Shown here piece after piece: positions 47,621 to 56,500 of a stretch of 64,000 nucleotides of DNA; within the stretch, counting starts at the first letter, position 1; each line of letters starts with the position of its first letter. The position numbers and the translations under genes were made by a program. Source of the DNA: Bradyrhizobium sp. (GTDB lineage: Bacteria; Pseudomonadota; Alphaproteobacteria; Rhizobiales; Xanthobacteraceae); contig NZ_SSMW01000031.1 in the NCBI RefSeq assembly GCF_004799405.1, forward strand, positions 25,013-89,012. The letters are read 5' to 3'. A model generated the notes under the pieces. It had not been told where the DNA came from. It made no database searches and worked only from the letters and a program-made list of their open reading frames with translations.

Positions 47621-48601
47621 ATGATCGCATTTTTACGCACCATTTTTTTTCTGAGCCTGGTCTGCCTTGCCAGTCTGGCGGCCGGCATCACGCCATCCTC
47701 CGCCGCCGACTATCCGAACCGCCCGGTGCACTGGCTGATCGGGTTCGCCGCCGGCGGCCCGGTCGATATCGTGGCGCGGATCATGAGCCAGTGGTTGTCG
47801 GAGCATTTCGGCCAGCAATTCGTGGTGGAGAACCGCGCCGGCTCCGGCGGCAACATCGCAGCAGCCGCGGCGGTCAACTCACCGCCGGACGGCTATACGC
47901 TGTTGTTCGTCGCGCCCAACAACGCGATCTCGACCTCGCTCTACAAGCATTTGTCCTACGATTTCATTCGCGACACCGTGCCGGTCGCGAGCATCATGCA
48001 ACTGACCAACATGCTGGTGGTGTCGAACGCCATGCCGGTCAAGACGGTCCAGGAGTTGATCGACTACTGCAAGGCCAATCCGGGCAAGATCTCCTATGCC
48101 TCGTCGGGCTATGGCACTTCGGTGCACATGTCGGCGGAACTGTTCAAGGCGATGACCAAATGCGACATGGTCCACGTGCCCTATCGCGGATCGGCGATCG
48201 CGTTTCCCGACATCATTTCCAACAAGGTGCAGTTGATCTTCGACAATCTGCCGTCGGCGCTGGAGCAGTCGCGCTCGGGCACCGTGCGCGCGCTCGGCGT
48301 CACCTCGCCGCAGCGCTGGATCGGCGTGCCCGATATTCCCGCCATTGCCGAGACGGTGCCGGGATTCGAGTCGGTCGGGTTCTATGGCATCTCGGCGCCG
48401 AAGGGCACCCCGCCGCAGATCGTCGATATCCTCAACAAGGCGGTGGGCGAGGCGCTGAAAGATCCAAAACTGGTGGCGCGGCTTTCCGACATCGGCGGCA
48501 TCCCGAAGCCGATGACCCCGGCCGAGTTCGGCCAGCTCGTTGCCGACGAGACCGAAAAATGGCGCAAGGTGGTCGAGTTCGCAGGCGTTTCGGTGGATTG
48601 A
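47621..48601 (+). CDS. Bug-family (TctC-like) receptor, copy 2
   Basis: A 326-aa paralogue of the preceding gene, starting 16 bp after it. The two proteins share most residues of the mature domain (for example ADYPNRPV, QFVVENRAGSGGNIA, NMLVVSNAMPVKTVQELIDY) and differ mainly in the signal peptide and in patches such as LFVAPNNAISTSLYKHLSYD. This is an evident tandem duplication. ATG 47621 chosen; a longer overlapping frame is rejected. Confidence 0.9.
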   Translation: MIAFLRTIFFLSLVCLASLAAGITPSSAADYPNRPVHWLIGFAAGGPVDIVARIMSQWLSEHFGQQFVVENRAGSGGNIAAAAAVNSPPDGYTLLFVAPNNAISTSLYKHLSYDFIRDTVPVASIMQLTNMLVVSNAMPVKTVQELIDYCKANPGKISYASSGYGTSVHMSAELFKAMTKCDMVHVPYRGSAIAFPDIISNKVQLIFDNLPSALEQSRSGTVRALGVTSPQRWIGVPDIPAIAETVPGFESVGFYGISAPKGTPPQIVDILNKAVGEALKDPKLVARLSDIGGIPKPMTPAEFGQLVADETEKWRKVVEFAGVSVD

Positions 48602-48752
48602 CGGAAAACGCGGGGCTGTCATCGGACTCGCTCAAGGCGAGACCCGGTGGCGGGCATGACACCACAATGGAGCCACGGCATTGCCGGATCGCCAGCCACA
48701 TTGTAAGGGGTGTCGGCACCGTTGCTTGGCCGCCCACAGCGGCACCTCGGCG

Positions 48753-48828
48753 GGGCCTGTAGCTCAATGGTTAGAGCCGGCCGCTCATAACGGTCTGGTT
48801 CCTGGTTCGAGTCCAGGCAGGCCCACCA
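48753..48828 (+). tRNA. tRNA with anticodon CAU, probably tRNA-Ile2 (lysidine type)
   Basis: Complete cloverleaf with encoded CCA: acceptor GGGCCTG/CAGGCCC, D-arm GCTC...GAGC, anticodon stem GGCCG/CGGTC with loop CTCATAA, T-arm CCTGG TTCGAGT CCAGG. The 1-72 pair is G-C, so it is not an initiator tRNA. Anticodon stem/loop and variable loop resemble E. coli tRNA-Ile2 more than elongator tRNA-Met, but identity cannot be fixed by eye. Confidence 0.9.
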
Positions 48829-48853
48829 CGCATCAGTCGTTTGAGGAATTTTA

Positions 48854-50824
48854 GTGCGGTCGGATTATCGAACCGATATTGACGGTCTGCGCGCGATCGC
48901 GGTGATATCCGTCATTGCTTTCCATAACTTTCCTCATGCATTTCCGGGCGGTTTCATCGGCGTCGACATTTTTTTTGTCATCTCCGGATTCCTGATCACG
49001 AACATCATCTGCCAAAACCTTCAGGCCGGAAGGTTCAGCTTCATTGATTTCTATGCGCGACGCATCCGGCGCATCTTTCCCGCGCTTATCGTTGTGCTTA
49101 CCGCGTGCATGATTGCGGGTTGGTTTGTCCTCCTCCAGGACGAGTTTCGGCTGCTGGGCAGGAACGTCGGTGCCGCTGCGGGCTTTGTTGCCAACTTCGC
49201 CTTCGTGCTGGATGCCGGTTATTTTGGCCCGGTTGCCGAGTTGACGCCCCTGCTTCACCTGTGGTCGCTCAGCATTGAGGAACAATACTATCTGATCTGG
49301 CCGTTGCTCGTCGCGCTATCCTGGCGATATGGCGTTGTCCTGGCAGTGACCGGCATTGTGTTCGCGGTTTCGTTTATCGCCAATATCGCTCTCGTTCGAA
49401 CGAACCTGGTTTACGCTTTTTATCTTCCTGTTGGACGATTTTGGGAACTCATGCTGGGCTGCGGTCTTTCATTCGCAACCCTGTCCAAACTTGAATTCAC
49501 GAACCTGATACAAAGCCGCCTGATCAAGCTGACAAGTTTCCATCGGCGCCATGCCGACGCGATGCATGAGACAGCGGCATGGCTGGGAATGGCTTTGCTG
49601 CTTGCCGCATTGCTTCTTATCAACCGGAACCGGTTGTTTCCAGGTTGGTGGGCGCTGTTGCCGACGGTAGGCGCCGCACTGCTGATCTGGGCGGGTCAGG
49701 CGACGTTGATCGGTCGCTTGATCCTTGGCCGTCGCGCGATGGTCTATGTCGGCTTGATCAGCTACCCACTCTACTTGTGGCATTGGCCGATCCTGGTGTT
49801 CGAACGTGTGGTTCGCATCAAGGAGCCAACCGACCTGATGAGATTGGGCGGCATCGCGGCGGCGTTCATTTTGGCGGACCTCACCTACCGGCTGATTGAA
49901 AAGCCGATCCGTTTTGGAGCACCGGCGGCCCGGAAGTCGATCGCCGTTTCGCTTGCGTTGGTAACGACAGGATGCCTCGGCTTATTGATCTATGTCCAGG
50001 ATGGGTTCCCAAACAGAATTCCGGAGGACGTCCGTGAACTGAGCCAGGACCTTGGAGACGGATCGGCTGCTTCATTCCGGCCGGGCCAATGCTTGCTGTC
50101 GGCTGAACAAACGGACCTGTTAAGCAAGGAATGCGACGAAGGTAATTCCGCGGTCGCGCGGAAAGTTGTCCTTTGGGGCGACTCGCTGGCCGCGCGCCTC
50201 TATCCAGGGATGAGAGGTCTGGAATCGAAACTCGGCAACTTTACCGTCGCAGCGCTCGCAGCGTCTGGATGCCCGCCGATCTTTTCCTTTGCGAGCGAAG
50301 CGCGAAAGAATTGCCGCCCCTTCAACGACTCCGTCGCGCGCAAGATCGAGGGGTTGAATCCCGAAACGGTCATCATGGCCGCGAGATGGAGTCTATATGA
50401 CGGTCGAGAAAATTGGGGCCAAGTCAGTGAAGCGATGATACGTGAGACGGTGATTCAGCTTGCTGCGATGGGTGTCAAGCGGATCGTGGTGATTGGGCAA
50501 TTTCCCGTATGGCAAGCCGCGGTACCCCGCATCAGGATCTGGTATTATAGAGCATCCATCGCGGGCGGGAAATTGCCGGCAAAGGACAGGGCTTTTCCTG
50601 AGTCTTTCAAGTCGGAACTGGATTGGAACCTTGCGGTTCAACGGGCCATTAACGGAACGTCCGCGATTTTCATCTCGGCGCTTTCGACTTTCTGTAACGA
50701 CGACGGCTGCCTGCTCGCCGTGCCGGGACGGAAAACATCCGTTGCCTTTGACGAAGTCCATCTAACGGCTGCGGCGTCGGAGTTTTTTGTCGAATCGAAT
50801 GCTGATAGGCTGGTCGGTCATTGA
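48854..50824 (+). CDS. acyltransferase 3 (OafA/YrhL-like) fused to SGNH domain
   Basis: A 656-aa protein: N-terminal integral membrane acyltransferase-3 domain (~1-380, ten or so helices; RTDIDGLRAIAVISVIAFHN, FPGGFIGVDIFFVISGFLIT, HLWSLSIEEQYYLIWPLL) and C-terminal SGNH hydrolase-like domain (~410-656; VLWGDSLAARLYPGM with nucleophile Ser, late FDEVHLTAAASEF with Asp-His). Such proteins O-acetylate LPS, peptidoglycan or exopolysaccharide. GTG start with GAGGA 6-7 bases upstream. It begins 25 bp after a tRNA 3' end. Confidence 0.88.
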   Translation: MRSDYRTDIDGLRAIAVISVIAFHNFPHAFPGGFIGVDIFFVISGFLITNIICQNLQAGRFSFIDFYARRIRRIFPALIVVLTACMIAGWFVLLQDEFRLLGRNVGAAAGFVANFAFVLDAGYFGPVAELTPLLHLWSLSIEEQYYLIWPLLVALSWRYGVVLAVTGIVFAVSFIANIALVRTNLVYAFYLPVGRFWELMLGCGLSFATLSKLEFTNLIQSRLIKLTSFHRRHADAMHETAAWLGMALLLAALLLINRNRLFPGWWALLPTVGAALLIWAGQATLIGRLILGRRAMVYVGLISYPLYLWHWPILVFERVVRIKEPTDLMRLGGIAAAFILADLTYRLIEKPIRFGAPAARKSIAVSLALVTTGCLGLLIYVQDGFPNRIPEDVRELSQDLGDGSAASFRPGQCLLSAEQTDLLSKECDEGNSAVARKVVLWGDSLAARLYPGMRGLESKLGNFTVAALAASGCPPIFSFASEARKNCRPFNDSVARKIEGLNPETVIMAARWSLYDGRENWGQVSEAMIRETVIQLAAMGVKRIVVIGQFPVWQAAVPRIRIWYYRASIAGGKLPAKDRAFPESFKSELDWNLAVQRAINGTSAIFISALSTFCNDDGCLLAVPGRKTSVAFDEVHLTAAASEFFVESNADRLVGH

Positions 50825-51030
50825 GCGTCGGCATTGCCGCAAAAGACAGATCGGCGAAAACAGCGGCTGGTTCCCACCACAACAAAATCAATGGCTTGCG
50901 CGTTTGGGCATCGACCGGCCCGCCGCCGCGTCCAATCGAACTGCGAGCAGCTTTACCGGTTATTTTCCCCACATAAATTCCACGACGAACGTGGAAGTGA
51001 ATGGTATGCTCGGTAACGAGGGAGGCTGAC

Positions 51031-51225
51031 ATGGGTAGAATGTTTGTGGATTGCCGAGATTATCCAAGTGAGATGAACTGCACGGTCGCCATTTCAGCCG
51101 ATAGCAAAAAGGAGCTTTTGGAAGCGGCGGTGCAACATGCTATCACGGTGCATGGCCATCAAGATAACCCCGAATTGCGCCATGAGTTGGCAAAGATGAT
51201 CAAGACTGAGGTCGGTACAGTCTGA
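51031..51225 (+). CDS. DUF1059 small protein
   Basis: A 64-aa protein with the DUF1059 pattern: MFVDCRDYPSEMNCTVAIS, then KKELLEAAVQHAITVHGHQD, with two Cys and two or three His that could bind metal. ATG 51031 follows GGGAGG by about 5 bases; an upstream in-frame ATG at 51001 is less likely. Function unknown. Confidence 0.85.
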   Translation: MGRMFVDCRDYPSEMNCTVAISADSKKELLEAAVQHAITVHGHQDNPELRHELAKMIKTEVGTV

Positions 51226-51331
51226 TTGGTTCGTGATCGCAAGGTGGGTAGCGAACGCGTACGCTTCAACTCGCGCGAACACGTAAACGCGAGTCGTCTT
51301 CGGGAATGTCAGGGTGCTATGGGAGAAGACC

Positions 51332-51628
51332 GTGACCGCTTTCAATGCAGTGCGTTTTCGAGTGAAGCCGGGGCGCGATCAGGAGTTTTTGGACGCACAC
51401 AAGACAATTGGAGCAACTTGGCAGGGTTTATTGCACGCCAACATTATCAAGACCGGTGACCGTTCCTACTGCATTATCGCCGAGTGGCAAGACATGGACG
51501 CGTGCATCAAGGCGCGGCCAGTTATGATCTCCACTCTCAATTCTTTTCGCGATGCGCTCGCAGAACTGGGCGGCGGTCTCGGCGTCACCGATCCGGTTGC
51601 GGGTCCGGTCGTCTTGTCTTTGAAATAA
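51332..51628 (+). CDS. antibiotic-biosynthesis-monooxygenase-fold small protein
   Basis: A 98-aa alpha/beta-barrel dimer-type protein: TAFNAVRFRVKPGRDQEFLD, IIKTGDRSYCIIAEWQDMDA, SFRDALAELGGGLGVTDP. It resembles the ABM/DUF1330-type ferredoxin-like fold found in small monooxygenases and stress proteins. GTG 51332 has GGGAGAAG upstream; the same frame also has GTG 51314. Family assignment tentative. Confidence 0.6.
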   Translation: MTAFNAVRFRVKPGRDQEFLDAHKTIGATWQGLLHANIIKTGDRSYCIIAEWQDMDACIKARPVMISTLNSFRDALAELGGGLGVTDPVAGPVVLSLK

Positions 51629-51740
51629 AGGTTATAGCGAGCCGAGATCGCCCAGCATCGCGCTCAACGAGACTTTGTCGGCTTCGCATCCAACAGCAGA
51701 CTTGCGCGCCTTCTGCCCCCATGCCGGATTCGGGCGGGAC

Positions 51741-52355
51741 CTATCGTCCGTCGGCGCAGACGGCGGTGCGGAACTGGCAATTGCCGCGGGTTCTTTCGTC
51801 GGCGTTGCAACGCGCCATCGCGGCGTTCTGGGCTTCCGGATAGGTGTTGCCGCCGGCGGTGTACGACAACTCCCAGCGCCGCCGCGAATAGTTTCCGATG
51901 AAGGTGGCCAACGCCGCGCATTGCTGTCCGGAAAAGTTTATGACCTCGCAGCGGCCGTGTCCCATCGCCGAGCATCTTTTGGCGACGTCGGCCTCGGCTT
52001 CGGCCTGCGAAGCCATCTTCCAGTCCGACGACCAGGAACCATCGGCGGTAAAGGCAAGCGCTCCCCAGGGCACATCCCCCGATGGCTCCGGCTGGCGCTG
52101 CTCGGGTTGCTTGTCGTAGATCGGCGGAATGTAGTCCATCCGCGGCGATGATGGCGCAGGCGCGCGTGGCGCGGGCGGGGCGGGCTGGGCCGCCGGCGTG
52201 TCGGCGGGCCCCCCCAGCGAGGTCTGCGCAACGTCAAAACGCCGCTGGCTGTCAGGCGAGGCTTCGGCGGCAGAGCATCGCGGCGGTACGGTCGCGATCA
52301 GAAAAGTCGCGATCACCACCGCCGCGGATATCGCAATGGGTCGAACGGCTCGCAT
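51741..52355 (-). CDS. DUF4189-domain secreted protein
   Basis: A 204-aa protein with an N-terminal export signal (IAISAAVVIATFLIATVPP), a Pro/Ala-rich linker (~40-95, PAAQPAPPAPRAPAPSSP) and a C-terminal DUF4189 domain (GALAFTADGSWSSDW, AKRCSAMGHGRCEVINFSGQ, NAAMARCNADERTRGNCQFR) with six or so Cys likely to be disulfide-bonded. It is the last gene of the minus-strand AAA+ locus, 136 bp after the Sel1 gene. Longer frames (to 52484) start in Arg-rich junk. Confidence 0.8.
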   Translation of the reverse strand: MRAVRPIAISAAVVIATFLIATVPPRCSAAEASPDSQRRFDVAQTSLGGPADTPAAQPAPPAPRAPAPSSPRMDYIPPIYDKQPEQRQPEPSGDVPWGALAFTADGSWSSDWKMASQAEAEADVAKRCSAMGHGRCEVINFSGQQCAALATFIGNYSRRRWELSYTAGGNTYPEAQNAAMARCNADERTRGNCQFRTAVCADGR

Positions 52356-52491
52356 CCCCGCCAGTTTCCGATCTGGTGCCCGCATCCTGCCGGCGAATGT
52401 CCCAAGAAATTCGCTGGCGGACAAGAGCCGGCGGCGGCGGCGCGGACGATTTTCGGGCAATCGGCGGAGGAACCCGGCAACCAACTCCGCT

Positions 52492-53499
52492 TCAGTTCCG
52501 GCCGAGCCGTTTCACCGCATCGAGCGTGGCGGAATTGGCGCGCCCGTCGATCGGGCCGTTATAAAGCCCCTTCTCTGCCAGCCGGCGCTGCAAATTCTGC
52601 CAGAAGTCTCCGCTCCAGATCTCCGGATGCGTGGTCAGGGACTGCACGGTGACCTCGTATTTGGTTTCCAGTGCGCTCACGATCAACCGGGCCGCCTCGC
52701 CGCCATCGCGCTGCAGGCCGAACAGGCCGGAATTGTAGGCGGCACCGAGGTTGTGGAGCCCGAGCGAGTCGCCCTTGTCGGCCGCTTCGCGATAATATTT
52801 CAGCGCGGTCTCGCCGCTTTTGGCCCGGCCGCCAACCCCGTTTTCATAGAAGTAGCCGAGCGCCGCGCCGCCGCGCGCATTGCCGTCGGAATAAGCACCT
52901 TCGTAGGCGTTGGCGGCCTGCACCAGGTCGACCTTGGTATCGCCAAGGCCGCGGGCGTAACAATCTCCCTTTACGACCAGTGCGTTGCCCAGACCTTGCA
53001 AAGAACCCTTGCCGAGTTTGCCGGCGTAGTAGCAAGCCCTGGTATAATCCCGGCGAACCCAGGTGCCGTAGTAGTAAATCAGGGCAATATTGCGCAGCGA
53101 GGAATCTTCGCCCTGACTGGCTCCCCTGGCGTACCAGCCCACGGCCTTGGCAATATCGGGCTGGACGATCGTGCTCAGCTTGAGATCGGGGTCGAACAAG
53201 GTTCCGAAAAAAAACTGGGCAAGGGCCTCGCCGCCAATCGCGTCCCGTTCCAGCGAATCCATCGCCGACTGGCTGGATTTCGCCGCGTCGCGCAGTTCGG
53301 TCAGCTGGGTGCTGCGCGCATCGCTATCCATCGGCTTGCCCCATTGCGCGTGCTTGGCGCTTGGCGGCATCGCCCAGAACCACAGCAACGCCAGGATGGC
53401 CAGCGCCTGCGGCCACGCGATCCAGGCGAAGCGATACCGCTTGTCGTCGTACCAGAGCTTGCCATGGGCGGCGAGCCACGGCGAATTGACGGGCATCAT
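52492..53499 (-). CDS. Sel1-repeat membrane protein with C-terminal PG-binding-like motif
   Basis: A 335-aa protein: cytoplasmic start, one membrane helix (~22-45, WIAWPQALAILALLWFWAM), then at least four Sel1-type repeats (LAQFFFGTLFDPDL, GWYARGASQGEDSSLRNIAL, NAYEGAYSDGNARGGAALGY, YYREAADKGDSLGLHNLGAA). The C-terminus (LAEKGLYNGPIDGRANSATL) looks like a truncated peptidoglycan-binding_1 motif. ATG 53499 follows GGAGG by 7 bases. It lies 31 bp after the four-module AAA+ gene, so it is co-transcribed. Probably a periplasmic scaffold. Confidence 0.8.
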   Translation of the reverse strand: MMPVNSPWLAAHGKLWYDDKRYRFAWIAWPQALAILALLWFWAMPPSAKHAQWGKPMDSDARSTQLTELRDAAKSSQSAMDSLERDAIGGEALAQFFFGTLFDPDLKLSTIVQPDIAKAVGWYARGASQGEDSSLRNIALIYYYGTWVRRDYTRACYYAGKLGKGSLQGLGNALVVKGDCYARGLGDTKVDLVQAANAYEGAYSDGNARGGAALGYFYENGVGGRAKSGETALKYYREAADKGDSLGLHNLGAAYNSGLFGLQRDGGEAARLIVSALETKYEVTVQSLTTHPEIWSGDFWQNLQRRLAEKGLYNGPIDGRANSATLDAVKRLGRN

Positions 53500-53530
53500 G
53501 CTGCGGCCTCCGGTGCGGTCCGGTCCATCG

Positions 53531-56500
53531 TCAACTGACCGTCGCCTCGAGAATATCCTCGGTCGCAATCAGCGACAGGTCCGCATTGGGGTCGGTCGAG
53601 ATCCGGATCGCCTGGGCCTCTCGGGCTTTTTCCAGCAGCGTGCGGATCGATCGCGCATTGCCCCAATCGGGCGCCTTGACGTGCTCTTCAATCCATGGCG
53701 TCAGGGCGGCGGCGAAATCGTCCGGCAGCGAGAACTGCTGGCGCGCCGCCATGCGCCTGAGGATTTCGCAGAGATCGCCGGCGCCGTAAGCGGGAAAATC
53801 GACCGTCTTGGTGAAGCGGCTGCTCAGGCCCGGATTACTCTCGATAAACCGACGCATCTCGTTGCGGTAGCCCGCGACGATCACGACGATGCGCTCGCGG
53901 TTGTCTTCCATGAACTTCAGCAGCGTATCGATCGCTTCCTTGCCGAAATCATGCACGTCGCCGCCGCCTCTACTCGCCGCCAGCGTATAGGCCTCGTCGA
54001 TGAACAGAATGCCGTCGAGCGCTTCGCGGCATTTGTCGAGCGTCTTCGTCGCGGTTTGCCCGACATAGCCCGCGACGAGGCCGGAGCGGTCGGTTTCGAC
54101 GATGTGTCCCTTGCGCAGCACTTTCAGCGCCCGGAAAACATCGCCGATCACGCGCGCGACTTCGGTCTTGCCGACGCCGGGCGGTCCGGTGAAGACCATG
54201 TGCTGGCTCAGCGCGGCGACGGGAAGGCCCTTATCGCGGCGTTTCTGCTCGACGTCCATCCGGGCCGCGAGCCGCTTGACCTCCGTCTTCACCGGGGTCA
54301 GGCCGACCATGGCATCCAGTTTGGCAAGTGCTGCGGCAACCGGGATTTCATTTTCCTCAGGCTTCTGGCCGGTCGCCAGAACGATGTCCTGGATCGTGAC
54401 CAGCGAGATGTCGGCCGACGCGTCGTTGGCCACTCGCATCGCCTGGGCTTCGCGCGCCTTCTCCAGCAGCGTGCGCATCTCCCGCGCATTGGCCCAGTCT
54501 TCCGACTTGGCACGGCCTTCAATCCACGGCTTGAGCTTGGCCTCGAAGCCGGCGGGCAAGTCGAATTTCTGCCGGGCGGCCATGCGTTTGAGAATCTCGC
54601 ACAACTCGTTCGTGTCGTAAGAGGGAAAGTCGATGGTCTTACTGAAACGGCTCGCCAGGCCCGGATTGCTGTCGATAAACCGGCGCATTTCGTTGGGATA
54701 GCCGGCGACGATCACGACGATGCGCTCGCGATTGTCCTCCATGAATTTCAATATCGTTTCGATCGCTTCCTTGCCGAAGTCATAACCCAGGGTGACGCCC
54801 GGCGGTGTACCCAGCGTGTAGGCCTCGTCGATGAACAGAATGCCGTCGAGCGCCTCACGACACCTGTCGAGCGTCTTTATCGCGGTTTGCCCGACATAGC
54901 CGGCGACCAGCCCGGCGCGGTCGGTCTCCACAAGGTGTCCCTTGCGCAGCACCCGCAACGCCCGGAAAATATCGCCCATCAGGCGCGCGACCTCGGTCTT
55001 GCCGACGCCGGGCGGTCCGGTGAAAACCATGTGCTGGCTCAGCGCGGCAACGGGCAGTCCCTGATCGCGGCGCTTCTGCTCGACCTGCATGCGCGCAACC
55101 AACCCCTTCATTTCCGTTTTGACGGGCGTAAGGCCGACCATGGCGTCGAGCTTCTCGAGCGCAGCAGCGATCGCGTCCTCGTTGTCTTCGGCCTGCTGGC
55201 CGGTCGCGACAACGATGTCCTCGATCGTCACCAGTGAAATATCGGCCGACGGGTCGCTGGCCACCCGCAGCGCCTGGGCTTCGCGCGACTTCTCCAGCAG
55301 TGTACGCATCTCGCGCGCATTGGCCCAGTCTTCCGACTTCGAACGGCCGTCGATCCACGGCTTGAGCTTGGCTTCGAAACCCGCGGGCAGGTCAAACTTC
55401 TGCCGGGCGGCCATGCGTTTGAAGATTTCGCACAGATCGTTCGGATCGTAGGAGGGAAAGTCGATGGTCTTGCTAAAACGGCTCGCCAGACCCGGATTGC
55501 TGTCGATGAAGCGGCGCATTTCATTGCGATAGCCGGCGACGATCACGACGATGCGCTCGCGGTTGTCCTCCATGAATTTGAGCAGCGTTTCGATCGCTTC
55601 CTTGCCGAAGTCATGAGCTATGGTGATGCCGGCCGGGGTACCCAGCGTGTAGGCCTCGTCGATGAACAGGATGCCGTCGAGCGCCTCGCGGCATTTGTCG
55701 AGCGTCTTTATCGCGGTTTGCCCGACATAGCCGGCAACCAGGCCGGCGCGGTCGGTCTCCACAAGGTGTCCCTTGCGCAGCACCCTCAACGCCTCGAAGA
55801 TCTCACCCATCAGGCGCGCGACTTCGGTCTTGCCCGCGCCGGGCGGTCCGCTGAAGATCATGTGCTGGCTCAGCGCCGCAACGGGGAGTCCCTGATCGCG
55901 GCGCTTCTGCTCGATCTGCATGCGCGCGACAAGCCCCTTCATTTCCGTTTTGACGGGGGTGAGGCCAACCATCGCATCAAGCTTCGCCAGCGCGGCGGCA
56001 ATCGCGGCTTCGTTGTCTTCGCCCTTCTGGCCGGTCGCGACAACGATGTCCTCGATCGTAACCAATGAAATATCGGCTGCCGGGTCGCTGGCCACGCGCA
56101 TCGCCTGGGCTTCACGCGCCTTCTCCAGCAGTGTGCGCATCTCGCGCGCATTGGCCCAGTCTCCCGACTTCGACCGGCTGTCGATCCACGGCCGCAGCCT
56201 GCCCTCGAAGCCGGCGGGCAGGTTGAACTGCTGCCGCGCGGACATGCGCCTGAAGATCTCGCACAACTCGTTCGGGTCGTAGGACGGAAAGTCGACGGTC
56301 TTGCTGAAGCGGCTCGCCAGGCCCGGATTGCTGTCGATGAAGCGGCGCATTTCATTGCGATAGCCCGCCACGATCACGATGATGCGGTCGCGATTGTCTT
56401 CCATGAATTTGAGTAGGGTATCGATCGCTTCCTTGCCGTAATCGGGACCGTCGCCAGGCGAGGCGGCGAGACTGTAGGCCTCGTCAATAAACAGAATGCC

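Noticed and set aside
44236..48601. Complete ABC/TRAP/TTT transporter operon
   Set aside because: Only the receptors are present; no permease or ATPase frames could be found between or beside them.
48753..48828. CAU tRNA as initiator tRNA-fMet
   Set aside because: Its first acceptor pair is G-C, not the unpaired C-A of initiators.
53147..55237. 696-aa plus-strand frame opposite the AAA+ gene
   Set aside because: Shadow of the repeated AAA+ modules; its own repeats simply mirror them.
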